Origin: an uncultured Pelagibacteraceae bacterium
GTDB lineage: Bacteria; Pseudomonadota; Alphaproteobacteria; Pelagibacterales; Pelagibacteraceae
NCBI GenBank assembly: GCA_902590395.1
Contig: CACIWQ010000004.1
Location: 5,001 to 69,000, forward strand
Direction: 5' to 3'
Length of the DNA stretch: 64,000 nucleotides
The notes beneath the pieces were generated by a model, which worked only from the letters and a program-made list of their open reading frames with translations, was not told the origin of the DNA and searched no databases. Within the stretch, counting starts at the first letter, position 1; each line of letters opens with the position of its first letter. The translations under genes were made by a program, and so were the position numbers. Below, piece by piece: positions 46,751 to 62,379 of this stretch.

Positions 46751-47665
46751 ATGAAGTATAAAAAAGTAATTCTTATATTCGGTCCAACTGCATCAGGCAA
46801 ATCCAGACTATCAACTGATATTGCAAAAGAGTTTAACGGGGAAATAATAAATGCTGATAGCATGCAAGTTTATAAAGAAATTAAGGTTTTATCAGCAAGA
46901 CCTAATGACAAAAGCATAAAACATCACTTATACGGATTCGTTTCAGCTCGAGAGAATTTCTCGGTCGGTTCTTGGTATAAATTAGCCGCTGCAAAGATTA
47001 AAGAAATTAATAATAAGGGTAAAATTGCAATTATTACTGGTGGTACAGGTTTATATTTCAAGGTTTTAATTGATGGATTAGCTGATATTCCAGATGTTCC
47101 AAAAATAGATTACAGCTATTTGAATCCTATAGGCAGATCGATGATGAAAAATCATTATGTTAAAATATACCCAAAAATTTTTGAAGGAATAAACATGAAT
47201 GATATACAAAGAGTTTCTCGAGCTATTTCTGTTTATAATGCCACAGGAATAACCTTGAACAATTGGCAAAAAAAGAAAAATAAAAAATATTTTAATTCAA
47301 AAGAATTTGACAAAATATGTCTTATTCCACCCAAACCAGAACTAGAAGAAAGAATTAAAAAAAGATTTACAGAAATGTTAAAAAACGGTGCAATAGAAGA
47401 AACACAAAAATATAGAGAGCTAGATCTATCGTTACGCACATTGCATACTTCAAATTCTATAATAGGACTTAAAGAAATAGGTTTATTTTTAGATAAAAAA
47501 ATTTCAATGAAAGAGCTAAAAGAGCGCGTACTTATAAAAACAAGGCAATACGCTAAGAGACAATTTACTTGGCAAAGAGGCCAGATGAAGAATTGGAAGG
47601 GTTTTACTGATATAAATTATCTTGATTTACGAAAGAAAGTTCTAGGTTATTTATCTAAAACTTGA
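46751..47665 (+). CDS. miaA: tRNA dimethylallyltransferase
   Basis: 304 aa; ILIFGPTASGKSRLS, NADSMQVYKEIKVLSARP, ITGGTGLYFKVLIDGL, RQYAKRQFTWQRGQM. Confidence 0.95.
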   Translation: MKYKKVILIFGPTASGKSRLSTDIAKEFNGEIINADSMQVYKEIKVLSARPNDKSIKHHLYGFVSARENFSVGSWYKLAAAKIKEINNKGKIAIITGGTGLYFKVLIDGLADIPDVPKIDYSYLNPIGRSMMKNHYVKIYPKIFEGINMNDIQRVSRAISVYNATGITLNNWQKKKNKKYFNSKEFDKICLIPPKPELEERIKKRFTEMLKNGAIEETQKYRELDLSLRTLHTSNSIIGLKEIGLFLDKKISMKELKERVLIKTRQYAKRQFTWQRGQMKNWKGFTDINYLDLRKKVLGYLSKT

Positions 47666-47697
47666 CCATCATTAAAACTCAGTTAGATTAGTCTTTA

Positions 47698-49467
47698 ATG
47701 GCAAATTTAATGACCGGAGCTCAAATGGTTTTCCAAGCTCTTGAAGATCAAGGGGTTAAGCATATTTTTGGATATCCTGGTGGAGCGGTTTTACCTATAT
47801 ATGATGAGCTTAAAAATCACAAAAAAATAAAACATATTTTAGTTAGACATGAGCAAGGTGCTGGACATGCAGCCGAAGGATATGCGCGATCTTCTGGTAA
47901 ACCAGGAGTGATACTTGTAACTTCAGGTCCAGGAGCCACTAATACAGTAACTGCTCTAACTGATGCATACATGGATTCTATACCTTTGGTTTGCATTACC
48001 GGACAAGTGCCTACACATCTTATAGGTACAGATGCATTTCAAGAATGTGATACAACTGGGATAACAAGACCATGCACAAAACATAACTGGCTCGTAAAAG
48101 ATATAAATAAACTTTCAACAATTTTACATAAAGCTTTCGAAGTTGCTACAAGCGGAAGACCAGGTCCGGTTTTAGTGGATATACCAAAAGATATTCAATT
48201 TAAAAAAGGAAAATATGTTAAGCCTAAAACACAAAACGAGAATAATAAGAAAAATAATATCAGCTTTAATGGGCAAGATAAAAATATCGATGCCGCTGTA
48301 GAATTATTTAAAAAGTCTTCAAAACCTATTTTATACACTGGAGGAGGAGTCATTAACTCTGGACCCAAAGCTACCCAATTACTTCGAGAGCTAGTTACAT
48401 TAACTGGATTTCCAATTACATCAACTCTACAGGGTCTTGGAGCTTATCCTGGATATGATCAACAATTTTTAGGAATGTTAGGTATGCATGGTACTTATGA
48501 AGCTAATAATGCAATGCACTCTTGTGACTTAATGATAAACATTGGAGCTCGTTTCGATGATAGGATTACAGGAAAAATTGATGAGTTTTCGCCCAAATCA
48601 AAAAAAATACATATTGATATTGATCCCTCATCGATTAACAAAAATATTAAAGTTGACCTTGCCCTAGTTGGTGACGTTAAAGTTGTACTTGAGAAATTAG
48701 TTTCAGTTTTTAAAACACGTGATCCTGATTTTGTAAATTCAAATAAACAAAGAATATCAGCTTGGTGGAGTCAAATTGAAACTTGGAGAAAAAAGAATTC
48801 TCTCGGCTTTGTTAATAGTAAAGATGTTATAAAACCACAATATGCAGTTCAAAGACTGTACGAATTAACAAAAGCGCAAGATACTTTTATAACTACTGAA
48901 GTAGGACAACACCAAATGTGGGCTGCGCAACACTATAAATTTGATAAGCCTAATAGATGGATGACTTCAGGTGGACTAGGAACAATGGGTTATGGTTTAC
49001 CAGCAGCGATAGGAGTACAAGTAGCCAATCCTGATAAATTAGTTATAGATATTGCAGGCGAGGCATCTGTTTTAATGACAATGCAAGAAATGTCGACGGC
49101 AGCACAATATAAATTGCCAATAAAAATATTTATACTTAACAATCAATACATGGGAATGGTAAGGCAATGGCAAGAACTTTTACATGAAAAAAATTATTCA
49201 GAAAGCTATACTGCGGCACTTCCAGATTTTGTAAAATTGGCAGAAGCATATGGCTGCGTTGGAATAAGAGCAAACAAACCGGAAGAGCTAGATAGTAAAA
49301 TTGAACAAATGCTTTCAGTTGATAAACCAGTTATTTTTGACTGTGTTGTTGATAAAATTGAAAATTGCTATCCAATGATACCTTCGGGAAAACCACACAA
49401 TCATATGTTATTAGGTGAACAGGATGAAGATGATGAGGTCTCAGAAGAAGGAAAGGTTTTAGTTTAA
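47698..49467 (+). CDS. ilvB: Acetolactate synthase large subunit
   Basis: 589 aa; HIFGYPGGAVLPIYDEL, VRHEQGAGHAAEGYARSSGKPG, TTEVGQHQMWAAQ. Confidence 0.97.
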   Translation: MANLMTGAQMVFQALEDQGVKHIFGYPGGAVLPIYDELKNHKKIKHILVRHEQGAGHAAEGYARSSGKPGVILVTSGPGATNTVTALTDAYMDSIPLVCITGQVPTHLIGTDAFQECDTTGITRPCTKHNWLVKDINKLSTILHKAFEVATSGRPGPVLVDIPKDIQFKKGKYVKPKTQNENNKKNNISFNGQDKNIDAAVELFKKSSKPILYTGGGVINSGPKATQLLRELVTLTGFPITSTLQGLGAYPGYDQQFLGMLGMHGTYEANNAMHSCDLMINIGARFDDRITGKIDEFSPKSKKIHIDIDPSSINKNIKVDLALVGDVKVVLEKLVSVFKTRDPDFVNSNKQRISAWWSQIETWRKKNSLGFVNSKDVIKPQYAVQRLYELTKAQDTFITTEVGQHQMWAAQHYKFDKPNRWMTSGGLGTMGYGLPAAIGVQVANPDKLVIDIAGEASVLMTMQEMSTAAQYKLPIKIFILNNQYMGMVRQWQELLHEKNYSESYTAALPDFVKLAEAYGCVGIRANKPEELDSKIEQMLSVDKPVIFDCVVDKIENCYPMIPSGKPHNHMLLGEQDEDDEVSEEGKVLV

Positions 49468-49469
49468 TT

Positions 49470-51045
<1,576 letters not shown>

Positions 51046-51147
51046 TAAAATCTGTTAATTTTTTGTTGCCAAAATTAAAAATCTTTTGCATAAAGCGCGC
51101 TTAGGTTGTAGATTAGATCTTAACATAATTTCAAATTTTGAGGGATA

Positions 51148-53771
<2,624 letters not shown>

Positions 53772-53787
53772 TCGTGATTGATGAATT

Positions 53788-54627
53788 ATGCAGACTAGTC
53801 GTGAAGATGTTGGTATAGCGATACGTTCAGCCTTTTTAAGAAAAGGCACACAACAAAGATTTTCATTATTTGCTCTTATTGTATTTTCAATCATACTTAT
53901 ATATTTTGAAACAATAGAGACTAAACCTCTAAATTATGTAAGGTATTTTGTTAAAGACTCAATTTATCGAGGCTCAGTTATTGTTTCTTCACCAGCAAAG
54001 GGATTCAATTTAGTTATAAGATCAATCCAAGATCACCTAAATGTAAAAGATCAAAATGAAAAATTAAAAAGAGAAAATGCCAAGCTTAAAGAAAAGATAT
54101 TTGATCCAGGTTTTTTAATACTTGAGAATACACAATTAAGAAAATTACTTGACGAACAAGTAACAGCTTCTGGCAAATTGATTAGTGCTAGAGTTATACT
54201 TGATAAACAAAGTCCATACTTAAATTCATTCATCCTTAATAGCGGTAGCAATAGAAAAATAAAAAATAGCATGGAAGTACTAGATGGAATAAATTTTATT
54301 GGAAGGATTGTTGATGTTAATTTTTTTTCATCAAGAGTATTACTTGTTACAGACTTAAATAGTAAAATTCCAGTTTTAATAGAACCTTTAGGTTATCACG
54401 CTATAATGAGCGGTCGAGGTGAAAACGAACCTATTTTAGAATATTTACCTGAAAAAAACAAAGTTATAGCAGGTAATAAGGTTTACACTTCAGGAAAGGA
54501 AGGAATATTTGATCCCGGAATTCCTATAGGAGTAGTAAAAATAAATGAAGGAAAAATTCTTGTATCATTATATTCAGACGTCTCGCAAATAATGTTTGTG
54601 AATATTAATTTGGGAGGAAATGATTAA
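53788..54627 (+). CDS. mreC: Rod shape-determining protein MreC
   Basis: 279 aa between mreB and mreD; TM + coiled coil + SRVLLVTDLNSKIPVLIE. Confidence 0.92.
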   Translation: MQTSREDVGIAIRSAFLRKGTQQRFSLFALIVFSIILIYFETIETKPLNYVRYFVKDSIYRGSVIVSSPAKGFNLVIRSIQDHLNVKDQNEKLKRENAKLKEKIFDPGFLILENTQLRKLLDEQVTASGKLISARVILDKQSPYLNSFILNSGSNRKIKNSMEVLDGINFIGRIVDVNFFSSRVLLVTDLNSKIPVLIEPLGYHAIMSGRGENEPILEYLPEKNKVIAGNKVYTSGKEGIFDPGIPIGVVKINEGKILVSLYSDVSQIMFVNINLGGND

Positions 54628-54632
54628 ACTTT

Positions 54633-55139
54633 ATGTCTTACTCAATAAAAGATATTAAATTAAAAATTTTAAATTCAATACCTTTACTATTATTAATTTT
54701 TATTTCTTTAAATGGCAATTCAATAATAAATTTTAAGTTTTTTACAATAAATTTACATTATATTTTAATTTACTATTGGGTTCTAAGAAGACCGCAGGCC
54801 TTGGGATATGGTTTCATATTTTTATCTGGAATAATTACAGATGTAATTTTTGGCCTTCCAATAGGCGTCAATGCTTTAACTTTGTTGGTAATTGCATCAG
54901 TAGCAGCCTACGTTAGAGTTGTTACTGTAAGAATTTCGCTTTTTTACGACTGGATGACTTTTATTCCAGCACTATTATTTGCAAATTTTATTTATTTTAT
55001 AGTTTTATATTTTTCAGAATATTCTGTTGATTATTTATATTTATTTACAAATTCTATTTTCACTTTTATTTTTTATCCAGCATTATGGCTAATTTTTGGA
55101 TTATTAATAAATATTAGCAAGCAGGGGACTCATGTTTAG
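54633..55139 (+). CDS. mreD: Rod shape-determining protein MreD
   Basis: 168 aa polytopic; RRPQALGYGFIFLSGIITDVIFGLPIGVNAL. Confidence 0.88.
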   Translation: MSYSIKDIKLKILNSIPLLLLIFISLNGNSIINFKFFTINLHYILIYYWVLRRPQALGYGFIFLSGIITDVIFGLPIGVNALTLLVIASVAAYVRVVTVRISLFYDWMTFIPALLFANFIYFIVLYFSEYSVDYLYLFTNSIFTFIFYPALWLIFGLLINISKQGTHV

Positions 55140-57081
55140 AAGTAGCGATAATGTGCAAAGCAAAACAACACTAATTAGTAGACGAATGTTTATGTTAGTA
55201 GGTATAAAATTAGCTGTTTTTTTAGCAATTATTAGCCGTTTGTTTTATTTGCAGATTTCTGAAAATATTAAATATAGATCCTTATCTGACAAAAACCGTT
55301 TAAGAGAATGGAAAGTTCCTCCACAAAGAGGCGTAATAGAAGACTTTTTTGGTAAAAAAATTGCAAGTAATACACAAGTATTCCAACTTCATATGATACC
55401 GGAAGATGTCCCAAACCTTGAAGAACTATTCTTTAAATTATCAAGATTAATTGAATTTAATCAAGCCGAACGAAGAAATTTGTATAAAAAAATAAAGAGA
55501 AGAAAACCTTGGGAACCAGTTATAATCTCAGATAATTTAAGTTGGTCTGAATTTTCTAAACTCAATCTTTTTTTACACGATACGCAGGGAATTAAACCAG
55601 TAGTCGCAGTGGCTAGAAAATATATAAAAGACGGTTCTTTTTCTCATTTAATTGGATATGTTTCAGATATAAGTAAATCTGATTTAGAAAATAGTGAGTT
55701 TTTAAGAAAAGTTCATGTCCCAGGACTAAAAACAGGTAAAACAGGTTTAGAAAAATCTTTAAACCATGAAATGATTGGCGAAGTTGGATACCAACGATTT
55801 GAAGTTAATGCATACGGTAAAAGAGTAAAAGAACTAAAATTTATCCAAGGAACATCGGGAAAAAACTTTAGGACGACTTTAGATATAGAAGTGCAAAAGT
55901 ATGCCAATCAATTGCTTAAGGACAAAAGTGGATCAATATGTGTAATGGATATTTTTACTGGCGACATCATTGCAATGACCTCAAGCCCAACATTTGATGC
56001 AAACAAATTTGTTCATGGAATTAATAATGAAGATTGGCAAGATCTAATTAATAATTCCAAAAAACCATTACTAAATAAATCTTTAGCAGGTCTATATCCA
56101 CCAGGATCAACAATAAAACCAATTGTAGCACTTTCTGCATTAGAAAATGATGTTGTGAGTCCAAACACAACGGTTGAGTGTACAGGATCAATTGAGCTCT
56201 ATGGTCACAAGTACCATTGCTGGAAAGAAAAAGGTCATGGATTTACAAGATTAAGAAAAGCAATTAAACAATCTTGCGATATTTACTTTTATGAAGCCGC
56301 AAGAAGATTAGGCGTTGATCGTTTAGCAGTTACAGCTAAAAAATTTGGATTAGGTAATAAAGTTTTTGATATTTTCAACGAAGAAAAAGAAGGTCTTGTT
56401 CCAACGACTAAATGGAAATTAAGAAATATTGGAAGAGGATGGGTATTAGGAGAAACATTACTAACTGGTATTGGTCAGGGCTATTTTCAGACATCGCCCA
56501 TGCAGCTTTGTCTAATGACGGCGCAATTGGCGAATGGTGGTTATAAAATAAAACCAAGAATAATTGATGATAAAGACACTTTAGAACCAATAGTTAAATC
56601 TTGGCGTGAAGTTTTGGTTGCAAAGAACGAAGAAAAAGAAATTAATACAGGTTTTTTACCTGTGCACGAAAGTTCTAACTTAATAAAATTATATCGAAAT
56701 CAAGAAAATATTAAGTTCGTATTAGACGCCCAATTTGGAGCGACCAATGAGCCGATGGGAACATCTTATCGATCAAGACATGTCAAGCCAGAATATGTTT
56801 ATGCTGGTAAAACTGGAACATCCCAGGTAAGACGTGTTACAGCTGAAGAAAGAGAACTAAAATTAAAAGATAAAGATCGTCCTTATGAACAAAGGGATCA
56901 CGCACTCTTCACTGCATTTGCTCCTTACAAAAATCCAAGATATGCATTGAGTATTGTAATTGAACATGGAGGAACGGGAAGTTCAGGTGCGGCTCCGCTC
57001 GGAAAAAAATTAATAAAAAAAATTATTGATCGTCACGAACTAAGAAAAGAATATCAACAAGATTTATACAAGGAGATTTGA
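55132..57081 (+). CDS. mrdA: Penicillin-binding protein 2
   Basis: 649 aa; PPQRGVIEDFFGKKIASNT, LYPPGSTIKP (SxxK), KTGTSQV. Confidence 0.95.
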   Translation: MFRSSDNVQSKTTLISRRMFMLVGIKLAVFLAIISRLFYLQISENIKYRSLSDKNRLREWKVPPQRGVIEDFFGKKIASNTQVFQLHMIPEDVPNLEELFFKLSRLIEFNQAERRNLYKKIKRRKPWEPVIISDNLSWSEFSKLNLFLHDTQGIKPVVAVARKYIKDGSFSHLIGYVSDISKSDLENSEFLRKVHVPGLKTGKTGLEKSLNHEMIGEVGYQRFEVNAYGKRVKELKFIQGTSGKNFRTTLDIEVQKYANQLLKDKSGSICVMDIFTGDIIAMTSSPTFDANKFVHGINNEDWQDLINNSKKPLLNKSLAGLYPPGSTIKPIVALSALENDVVSPNTTVECTGSIELYGHKYHCWKEKGHGFTRLRKAIKQSCDIYFYEAARRLGVDRLAVTAKKFGLGNKVFDIFNEEKEGLVPTTKWKLRNIGRGWVLGETLLTGIGQGYFQTSPMQLCLMTAQLANGGYKIKPRIIDDKDTLEPIVKSWREVLVAKNEEKEINTGFLPVHESSNLIKLYRNQENIKFVLDAQFGATNEPMGTSYRSRHVKPEYVYAGKTGTSQVRRVTAEERELKLKDKDRPYEQRDHALFTAFAPYKNPRYALSIVIEHGGTGSSGAAPLGKKLIKKIIDRHELRKEYQQDLYKEI

Positions 57082-58211
57082 TAATGATAAATAACTATTT
57101 TCATAAAGGTAATTTAAATTTTAGGGATAAATTTTTATCTTTGGACTTCGCATTAATTATTCTTGTTTTATTGTTAGGAATTATAAGTTTTTTTGCCATG
57201 TATTCTACAGCGAGGGGCAACTTTGACTATTACACAAAAAATCATATTTATAGATTTTGTATTTTCTTTGCAGTCTTTATTTCAATTTCATTTATAAATA
57301 TTCAGCTTTGGCATAAATCAGCTTATTTTTTTTATGTCATAGTACTTTTATTGCTGGTAGGAGTTATTTTATTTGGTGTTACTGCGTCAGGATCAACTCG
57401 CTGGATTAGTTTATTTGTTATAAATTTACAACCTTCAGAACTTATGAAGATTGGCATAATTTTGTTTTTGGCAAAGTATTATAATACGATTCCGTCCCGA
57501 GATGTAAATCGTATAAAATTTTTATTTCAACCTTTTTTTGCATTAGCTATCCCCTTTGCTTTAGTTATTATTCAACCCGATTTAGGTACGGCCATACTTA
57601 TAATGGTTAGCGGGCTTTCGGTGGTTTGGTTAGCAGGCTTAAAAATTAAGTATTTTTTATATTCCTTTTTTTTGCACTCGTTACTATGGCTCCTGTAGTA
57701 ATTGCTTTTTTAAAACCTTATCAGAAACTTAGAATTTTAACTTTTTTTAATCCAGAACGAGATCCTTTGGGTGCGGGCTATCAACTCATTCAATCAAAAA
57801 TTGCAATAGGTTCTGGCGGTTTTACAGGAAAAGGTTTTTTTAAAAGGCAGTCAAAGTTATCTAGACTATTTACCAGAAAAACATACAGATTTCATTTTCA
57901 CTTTATTTTCAGAAGAATTTGGATTTTTGGGCTCTGTAAGCTTATTGATAATTTATGGGCTTATTATTCAAAGAATCATTCATATTGGAAACCAATCCAA
58001 AAATAATTTTTCAAAATTATATTGTTTTGGGTTTGCAGCAGCTTTTTTCATTTATGTAGCAGTAAATATGTCGATGGTTTTAGGACTACTCCCGATAGTT
58101 GGAGCCCCACTTCCAATTATGTCTTATGGTGGTTCTGCTATGCTTGCAATGATGTTAGGTTTAGGAATAACGATGAGTTGCAAAGTCCACAGGCAGCACC
58201 AAGCAATGTAA
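57078..58211 (+). pseudogene. rodA: RodA (FtsW/RodA/SpoVE), disrupted by two homopolymer indels
   Basis: Conserved RodA sequence continues across frames: T8 run at 57666-57673 (9 expected) and T7 at 57835-57841 (6 expected). Removing one T at the latter gives [39 protein letters not shown]. Confidence 0.88.
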
Positions 58212-58311
58212 AAAAAAGATTTTCTAGAAACAACCCACGATTGTATTTTAGGGCTTAAAATTATTAATTTTTTAATTGTGAGATGTTGCTACTTTGTGGT
58301 TTAATAAATTA

Positions 58312-58778
58312 ATGTTTAAAACTCTTAGAGCTGTTGAAACAAAAACTCTTAATCATAGTGGCAGATCATATGTTGGTGAAACTCTCCAATTAGAGGGAGA
58401 CTTAAGATCCGCGGGGGAGCATAGATATAGCAGGTTTAATTAATGGAAATGTTTTTGTTTCTGAATTAACAATAAAAGAAACTGGATCAATAAGAGGATC
58501 CCTTGAGGCAACAAACGTTGAAGTTAACGGACATGTGGAAGGTAAAATTACAGCTGACACGATAGTGATAGGAAAAAATGCTGTTATAAAGGGTGACATT
58601 TTTTTTTAAAAATACACTCAAGACGGAAGAGGGAGCGGATATAGACGGCTACATTAAGAGAGTAAACAAAGGCAAATCAAATACTGAGGAAGATATTGCT
58701 ATAGAAGAAATTGTAGAAAGAGAAGAGCATAGAAAACCAGAAATCATTCCAGTAACAACACATAAAGAGGCAGTATAA
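58312..58778 (+). pseudogene. Bactofilin-family protein, disrupted by two homopolymer indels
   Basis: MFKTLRAVETKTLNHSGRSYVGETLQLEGDLRSAG / SIDIAGLINGNVFVSELTIKETGSIRGSLEATNVEVNGHVEGKITADTIVIGKNAVIKGDIFF / KNTLKTEEGADIDGYIKR; breaks at G5 58413-58417 and T9 58599-58607. Confidence 0.82.
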
Positions 58779-58826
58779 ACTGTCGCCTCACATTTAATCT
58801 TACGATAGTATATAATTAATTACGCT

Positions 58827-60081
58827 ATGAAAGAAGATCCTGGCCTTGAATCTTCAGTTGGAATTGTTGGCGCTGGCATACAAGGCGTTTGCACAGCACT
58901 TTGTCTTATTAAAAAAGGTTTTAAGGTAACATTATTAGACCGAGATGAACCAGGAAGCTCCGCTTCATATGGAAACGCTGGACACTTCTCTCCTTACGCT
59001 TCAGTACCAATGAACAGACCAGATATACTCGTAGATGTGCCAGCAATGTTATTAAAAACAACCGGACCACTTGCGCTTAAGTGGAATTATGTACCAAAAA
59101 TGATTCCATGGTTTATAAAATTTATAAAAAATTGCACTAAGAAAAAATGATATACACAGCTAAATACATGCATCAGATTTTAGATTTGGCATTACCGGCT
59201 TACGATGAGTTATTTCAAGATATAGATATTTCTAATTTAATTGAAAATAAGGGTATTATATATTTTTGGACTGATAAAGATTTAAAAAGTAGAGAACTAG
59301 AGATAAATATAAGGAAAGAGCTAGGAGTCGAACAACAGCTTTTAACACCACATGAAATACACGATTTGGAACCACATATTAATAAAATTTATCATGGAGG
59401 AGTTTTGTACCCTCAAGCTAGACATACAAGAAATCCTAAAAAAATTTTAATGAAATTATTTGATAAGTTTATAAAACTTGGAGGACAATTTTTAAAAGAA
59501 GATGTAAAGACAATTAATTTCTCCTCAGATAATAAACCCATAATTAAAACTGATTTAAAAACTTATAATTTTAATAAAGCAGTGATTGCTTGTGGAGCGT
59601 TTTCAAAAAAGTTGACAGATCAAGTTAATGAAAAAATTCCATTAGATACTGAACGTGGATATCATGTGCATTTCAAGAACTATGATCATCTGCTTTCAAG
59701 ACCAGTAATTTTTTTAAATAGAGGCTTTGGTATTACTCCAATGGAACAAGGATTAAGAGTTGTAGGTACAGTTGAATTTGGAGGTTTGAAAAACCCTATT
59801 AGCAAAAGAAGAATTCAGAACTTAGCAGACAATGCGAAATATCTTTTTCCAGAGCTCAGAAAACACGAAGATGAGTGGTTGGGGTTTAGACCAACCTTGC
59901 CTGATTTTTTGCCCGTTATAGGACCCTCAAAAAAAATTATAAAAATTTGTTTTATTCTTTTGGGCATCACCATCTTGGATGGACGTTGGGAGCAATATCA
60001 GGAAAAATTGTAGCAAGTATGATTGCAGAAGAGAAGACCAATTTAGATTTAACTCCCTATAGTTCAGCAAGATTTAGTTAG
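58827..60081 (+). pseudogene. DadA-like FAD-dependent D-amino-acid dehydrogenase/oxidoreductase, disrupted by two homopolymer indels
   Basis: VGIVGAGIQGVCTALCLIKKGFKVTLLDRDEPGSSASYGNAGHFSP...; breaks at A6 59142-59147 and A8 59929-59936. Adding one A at the latter restores NYKNLFYSFGHHHLGWTLGAISGKIVASMIAEEKTNLDLTPYSSARFS*. Confidence 0.85.
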
Positions 60082-60089
60082 GATTTAAT

Positions 60090-60996
60090 TTGTTTTCAAA
60101 AAATAATAAAGCTTACATTTTTTTAATATTGGCAACTTTATTTTGGGCAGGAAATTTTGTTATTGGAAAATTTGCTTTTTTTGGAAGATATACCACCTTA
60201 TTCACTCACATTTTTTAGATGGTTAGCAGTTTGGTTAATTTTATTACCTTTTACCTATAAAGAAATTTTAAAAAATAAAAATGATATATTTAATTCGTTA
60301 CCTTTATTATTTTTTCTTGGTCTAATGACCATTGGTCTTTTTGTTCCTTTTGTTTATACAGCTTTACAATATACTCAGGTAATTAATGCTTCTTTATTTA
60401 ATACAGCAATACCAGCTGCTATTATTCTTTTTTGCTTCATATTTAAATTTGAAAAAACAAACTTTTTCCAGTTGTTAGGTCTTTTAGTTTCTACCCTTGG
60501 GGTTTTAGTTATTATAACTCGTTCAGATCTTAATGTTCTTCTTAATCTTGATTTTAATGTTGGTGACATATGGATGGTTGCAGCAGTTATATGTTGGGGG
60601 CTTTATTCTACTTTTTTAAAAAAATTAAAATTAAAAATATCTTTGTTTAGTACTGTTCAAGTTCTTTGCACATGTGGTTTATTTTTTGCATTTCCTCAAT
60701 TTTTATATGAGTATAGTCAAGGAGCTGTAGTAAATATAAATAAAAATTTTTTATACGTCATAATATACACAGCTATTTTTCCAAGCATTGTATCTTATTC
60801 TTGCTGGACGGGCGCCATATCAATTATTGGAGCAAATAGGGCTGGCATTTTTGTCTCTTTAATACCTTTGTTTAGTACAGGAATGGCAATATTTTTATTT
60901 GATGAGCAATTTAAATTATATCATCTTATAGCTTCTATTTTAATAATAATCGGATTATTCTTATCAAACAAAAAGATTCATAATGTCAAAAGTTGA
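60090..60996 (+). pseudogene. EamA/DMT-family transporter, N-terminus out of frame by one homopolymer indel
   Basis: TTG-start reading FSKNNKAYIFLILATLFWAGNFVIGKFAF then T7 run 60176-60182; with six Ts it continues LEDIPPYSLTFFRWLAVWLILL (ORF 60157-60996). Confidence 0.82.
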
Positions 60997-61360
60997 TAAA
61001 TCAAAACTCACATCTGAACAAAAATTAATTTTATTTGAAGAAGGAACAGAACCTCCTGGAAGTAGCCCGTTGAACTATGAAAAAAGGGAAGGCGATTATC
61101 TTTGTGCTGGATGTGGTGCAAAGCTTTTTGAGTCCAAGACAAAATATGAAAGCGGTAGCGGTTGGCCTTCTTTTTTTGAATCTTTGCCTGGTGCTTTTGA
61201 AACAAAAATTGATAATTTGATCGGATCACCCAGAATCGAGTATCATTGTAGAAAGTGTGGTGGACATCATGGGCATATTTTTGATGACGGACCCAAGCCT
61301 ACAGGCAAAAGATATTGTAACAATGGTATATGTTTAACTTTTGTTCCTAAAAAAAAATAA
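60983..61360 (+). CDS. msrB: Peptide-methionine (R)-S-oxide reductase
   Basis: 125 aa; LCAGCGAKLFESKTKYESGSGWPSFFESL, EYHCRKCGGHHGHIFDDGPKPTGKRYCNNG. Confidence 0.95.
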   Translation: MSKVDKSKLTSEQKLILFEEGTEPPGSSPLNYEKREGDYLCAGCGAKLFESKTKYESGSGWPSFFESLPGAFETKIDNLIGSPRIEYHCRKCGGHHGHIFDDGPKPTGKRYCNNGICLTFVPKKK

Positions 61361-61736
61361 AATGATCAAGCAAATACCAAGCAAAGAAATAAAAGATTAT
61401 ATAAAAAATAATCCAAAATGTATTTTGCTCGACGTAAGAACGAAGGAAGAGTGGAATAAAGGTAAACCTGATGGTGATAAAATTGGATTAAAAACTTATT
61501 TTTTATCCCTGCAATTTGAAGGAAAAATTTTAAACCAAAATTTTTTAGAAGAATTTAAAAATTTAAAAATAGATCAGGATTATGAAATATTAACTTCATG
61601 CGGAACAGGAGGAAGGTCACAAAGAGCGGCCGAGATACTTACAATGCTAGGTTATAAATGTTCTAATATTTCAGATGGTTTTTTAGGAAATAGTGAAAAT
61701 ATTGGATGGAAGAAAAACAATCTACCCTGTAAGTGA
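61341..61736 (+). CDS. Rhodanese-like domain protein
   Basis: ILLDVRTKEEWNKGKPDG, SCGTGGRSQRAAEILTMLGY (active-site Cys). True start probably 61362. Confidence 0.85.
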   Translation: MFLKKNKMIKQIPSKEIKDYIKNNPKCILLDVRTKEEWNKGKPDGDKIGLKTYFLSLQFEGKILNQNFLEEFKNLKIDQDYEILTSCGTGGRSQRAAEILTMLGYKCSNISDGFLGNSENIGWKKNNLPCK

Positions 61737-62378
61737 TTTTTTTTTTAGAGTTGCTTTAAATAATTTTCTTGGAAATTTACCTTCTTCAAATTCTTCAATA
61801 TTTAAAATTTCAAATCCCTTTGAAAGTTGATTTATTTTATCTCTGGAAAAAAAATGAACAATAAAACCATCGTTTTCATAAAGATCTTCACCTATATGGG
61901 TTCCGTTTTTATAGTCGCCATCATTAGTATGACGAACTGTATATATATTAATTCCCTCAGGTTTTAAAATACGTAATATTTCCTTATTTAAATTTTCAAG
62001 ATCATAATTAGATAGCGCCATACAATAAAGCATATGTGAAAAACATCCATCAATGGTATTGTCATCAAAAGGTAATTTTTTTCTTACATCAAAAATTTTT
62101 GTTTTGATAAATTGAGTAAGATTTAATTTTTTAGATTTATTATTAATAATTTCAATTGCTTTTTGGCTATAATCCAAAGCTTCTACTTGAATGGAGTTTT
62201 GAGCGAAAAATATTGTATCCCTGCCAAGACCCGCACCTAGTTCAACAATTTTTTTACCTTTAAAAAAATCTAGCGATTTAACAGCTGCTACGCTTGGTTC
62301 GTTGCCAAACATCCCAGGCTTATTTGAGAAATTTTTTTCCCAATGCTGAGACTGTTGGTCTAATTTATTTTTATCCAA
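61722..62378 (-). CDS. Class I SAM-dependent methyltransferase
   Basis: 218 aa; KIVELGAGLGRDTIFFAQNSIQVEALDYS. Confidence 0.85.
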   Translation of the reverse strand: MDKNKLDQQSQHWEKNFSNKPGMFGNEPSVAAVKSLDFFKGKKIVELGAGLGRDTIFFAQNSIQVEALDYSQKAIEIINNKSKKLNLTQFIKTKIFDVRKKLPFDDNTIDGCFSHMLYCMALSNYDLENLNKEILRILKPEGINIYTVRHTNDGDYKNGTHIGEDLYENDGFIVHFFSRDKINQLSKGFEILNIEEFEEGKFPRKLFKATLKKKSLTG

Positions 62379-62379
62379 T

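Noticed and set aside
57078-58211. Programmed ribosomal frameshifting in rodA
   Set aside because: The breaks are not at classic slippery heptamers, and five further homopolymer breaks in adjacent unrelated genes point to a shared technical or decay cause.
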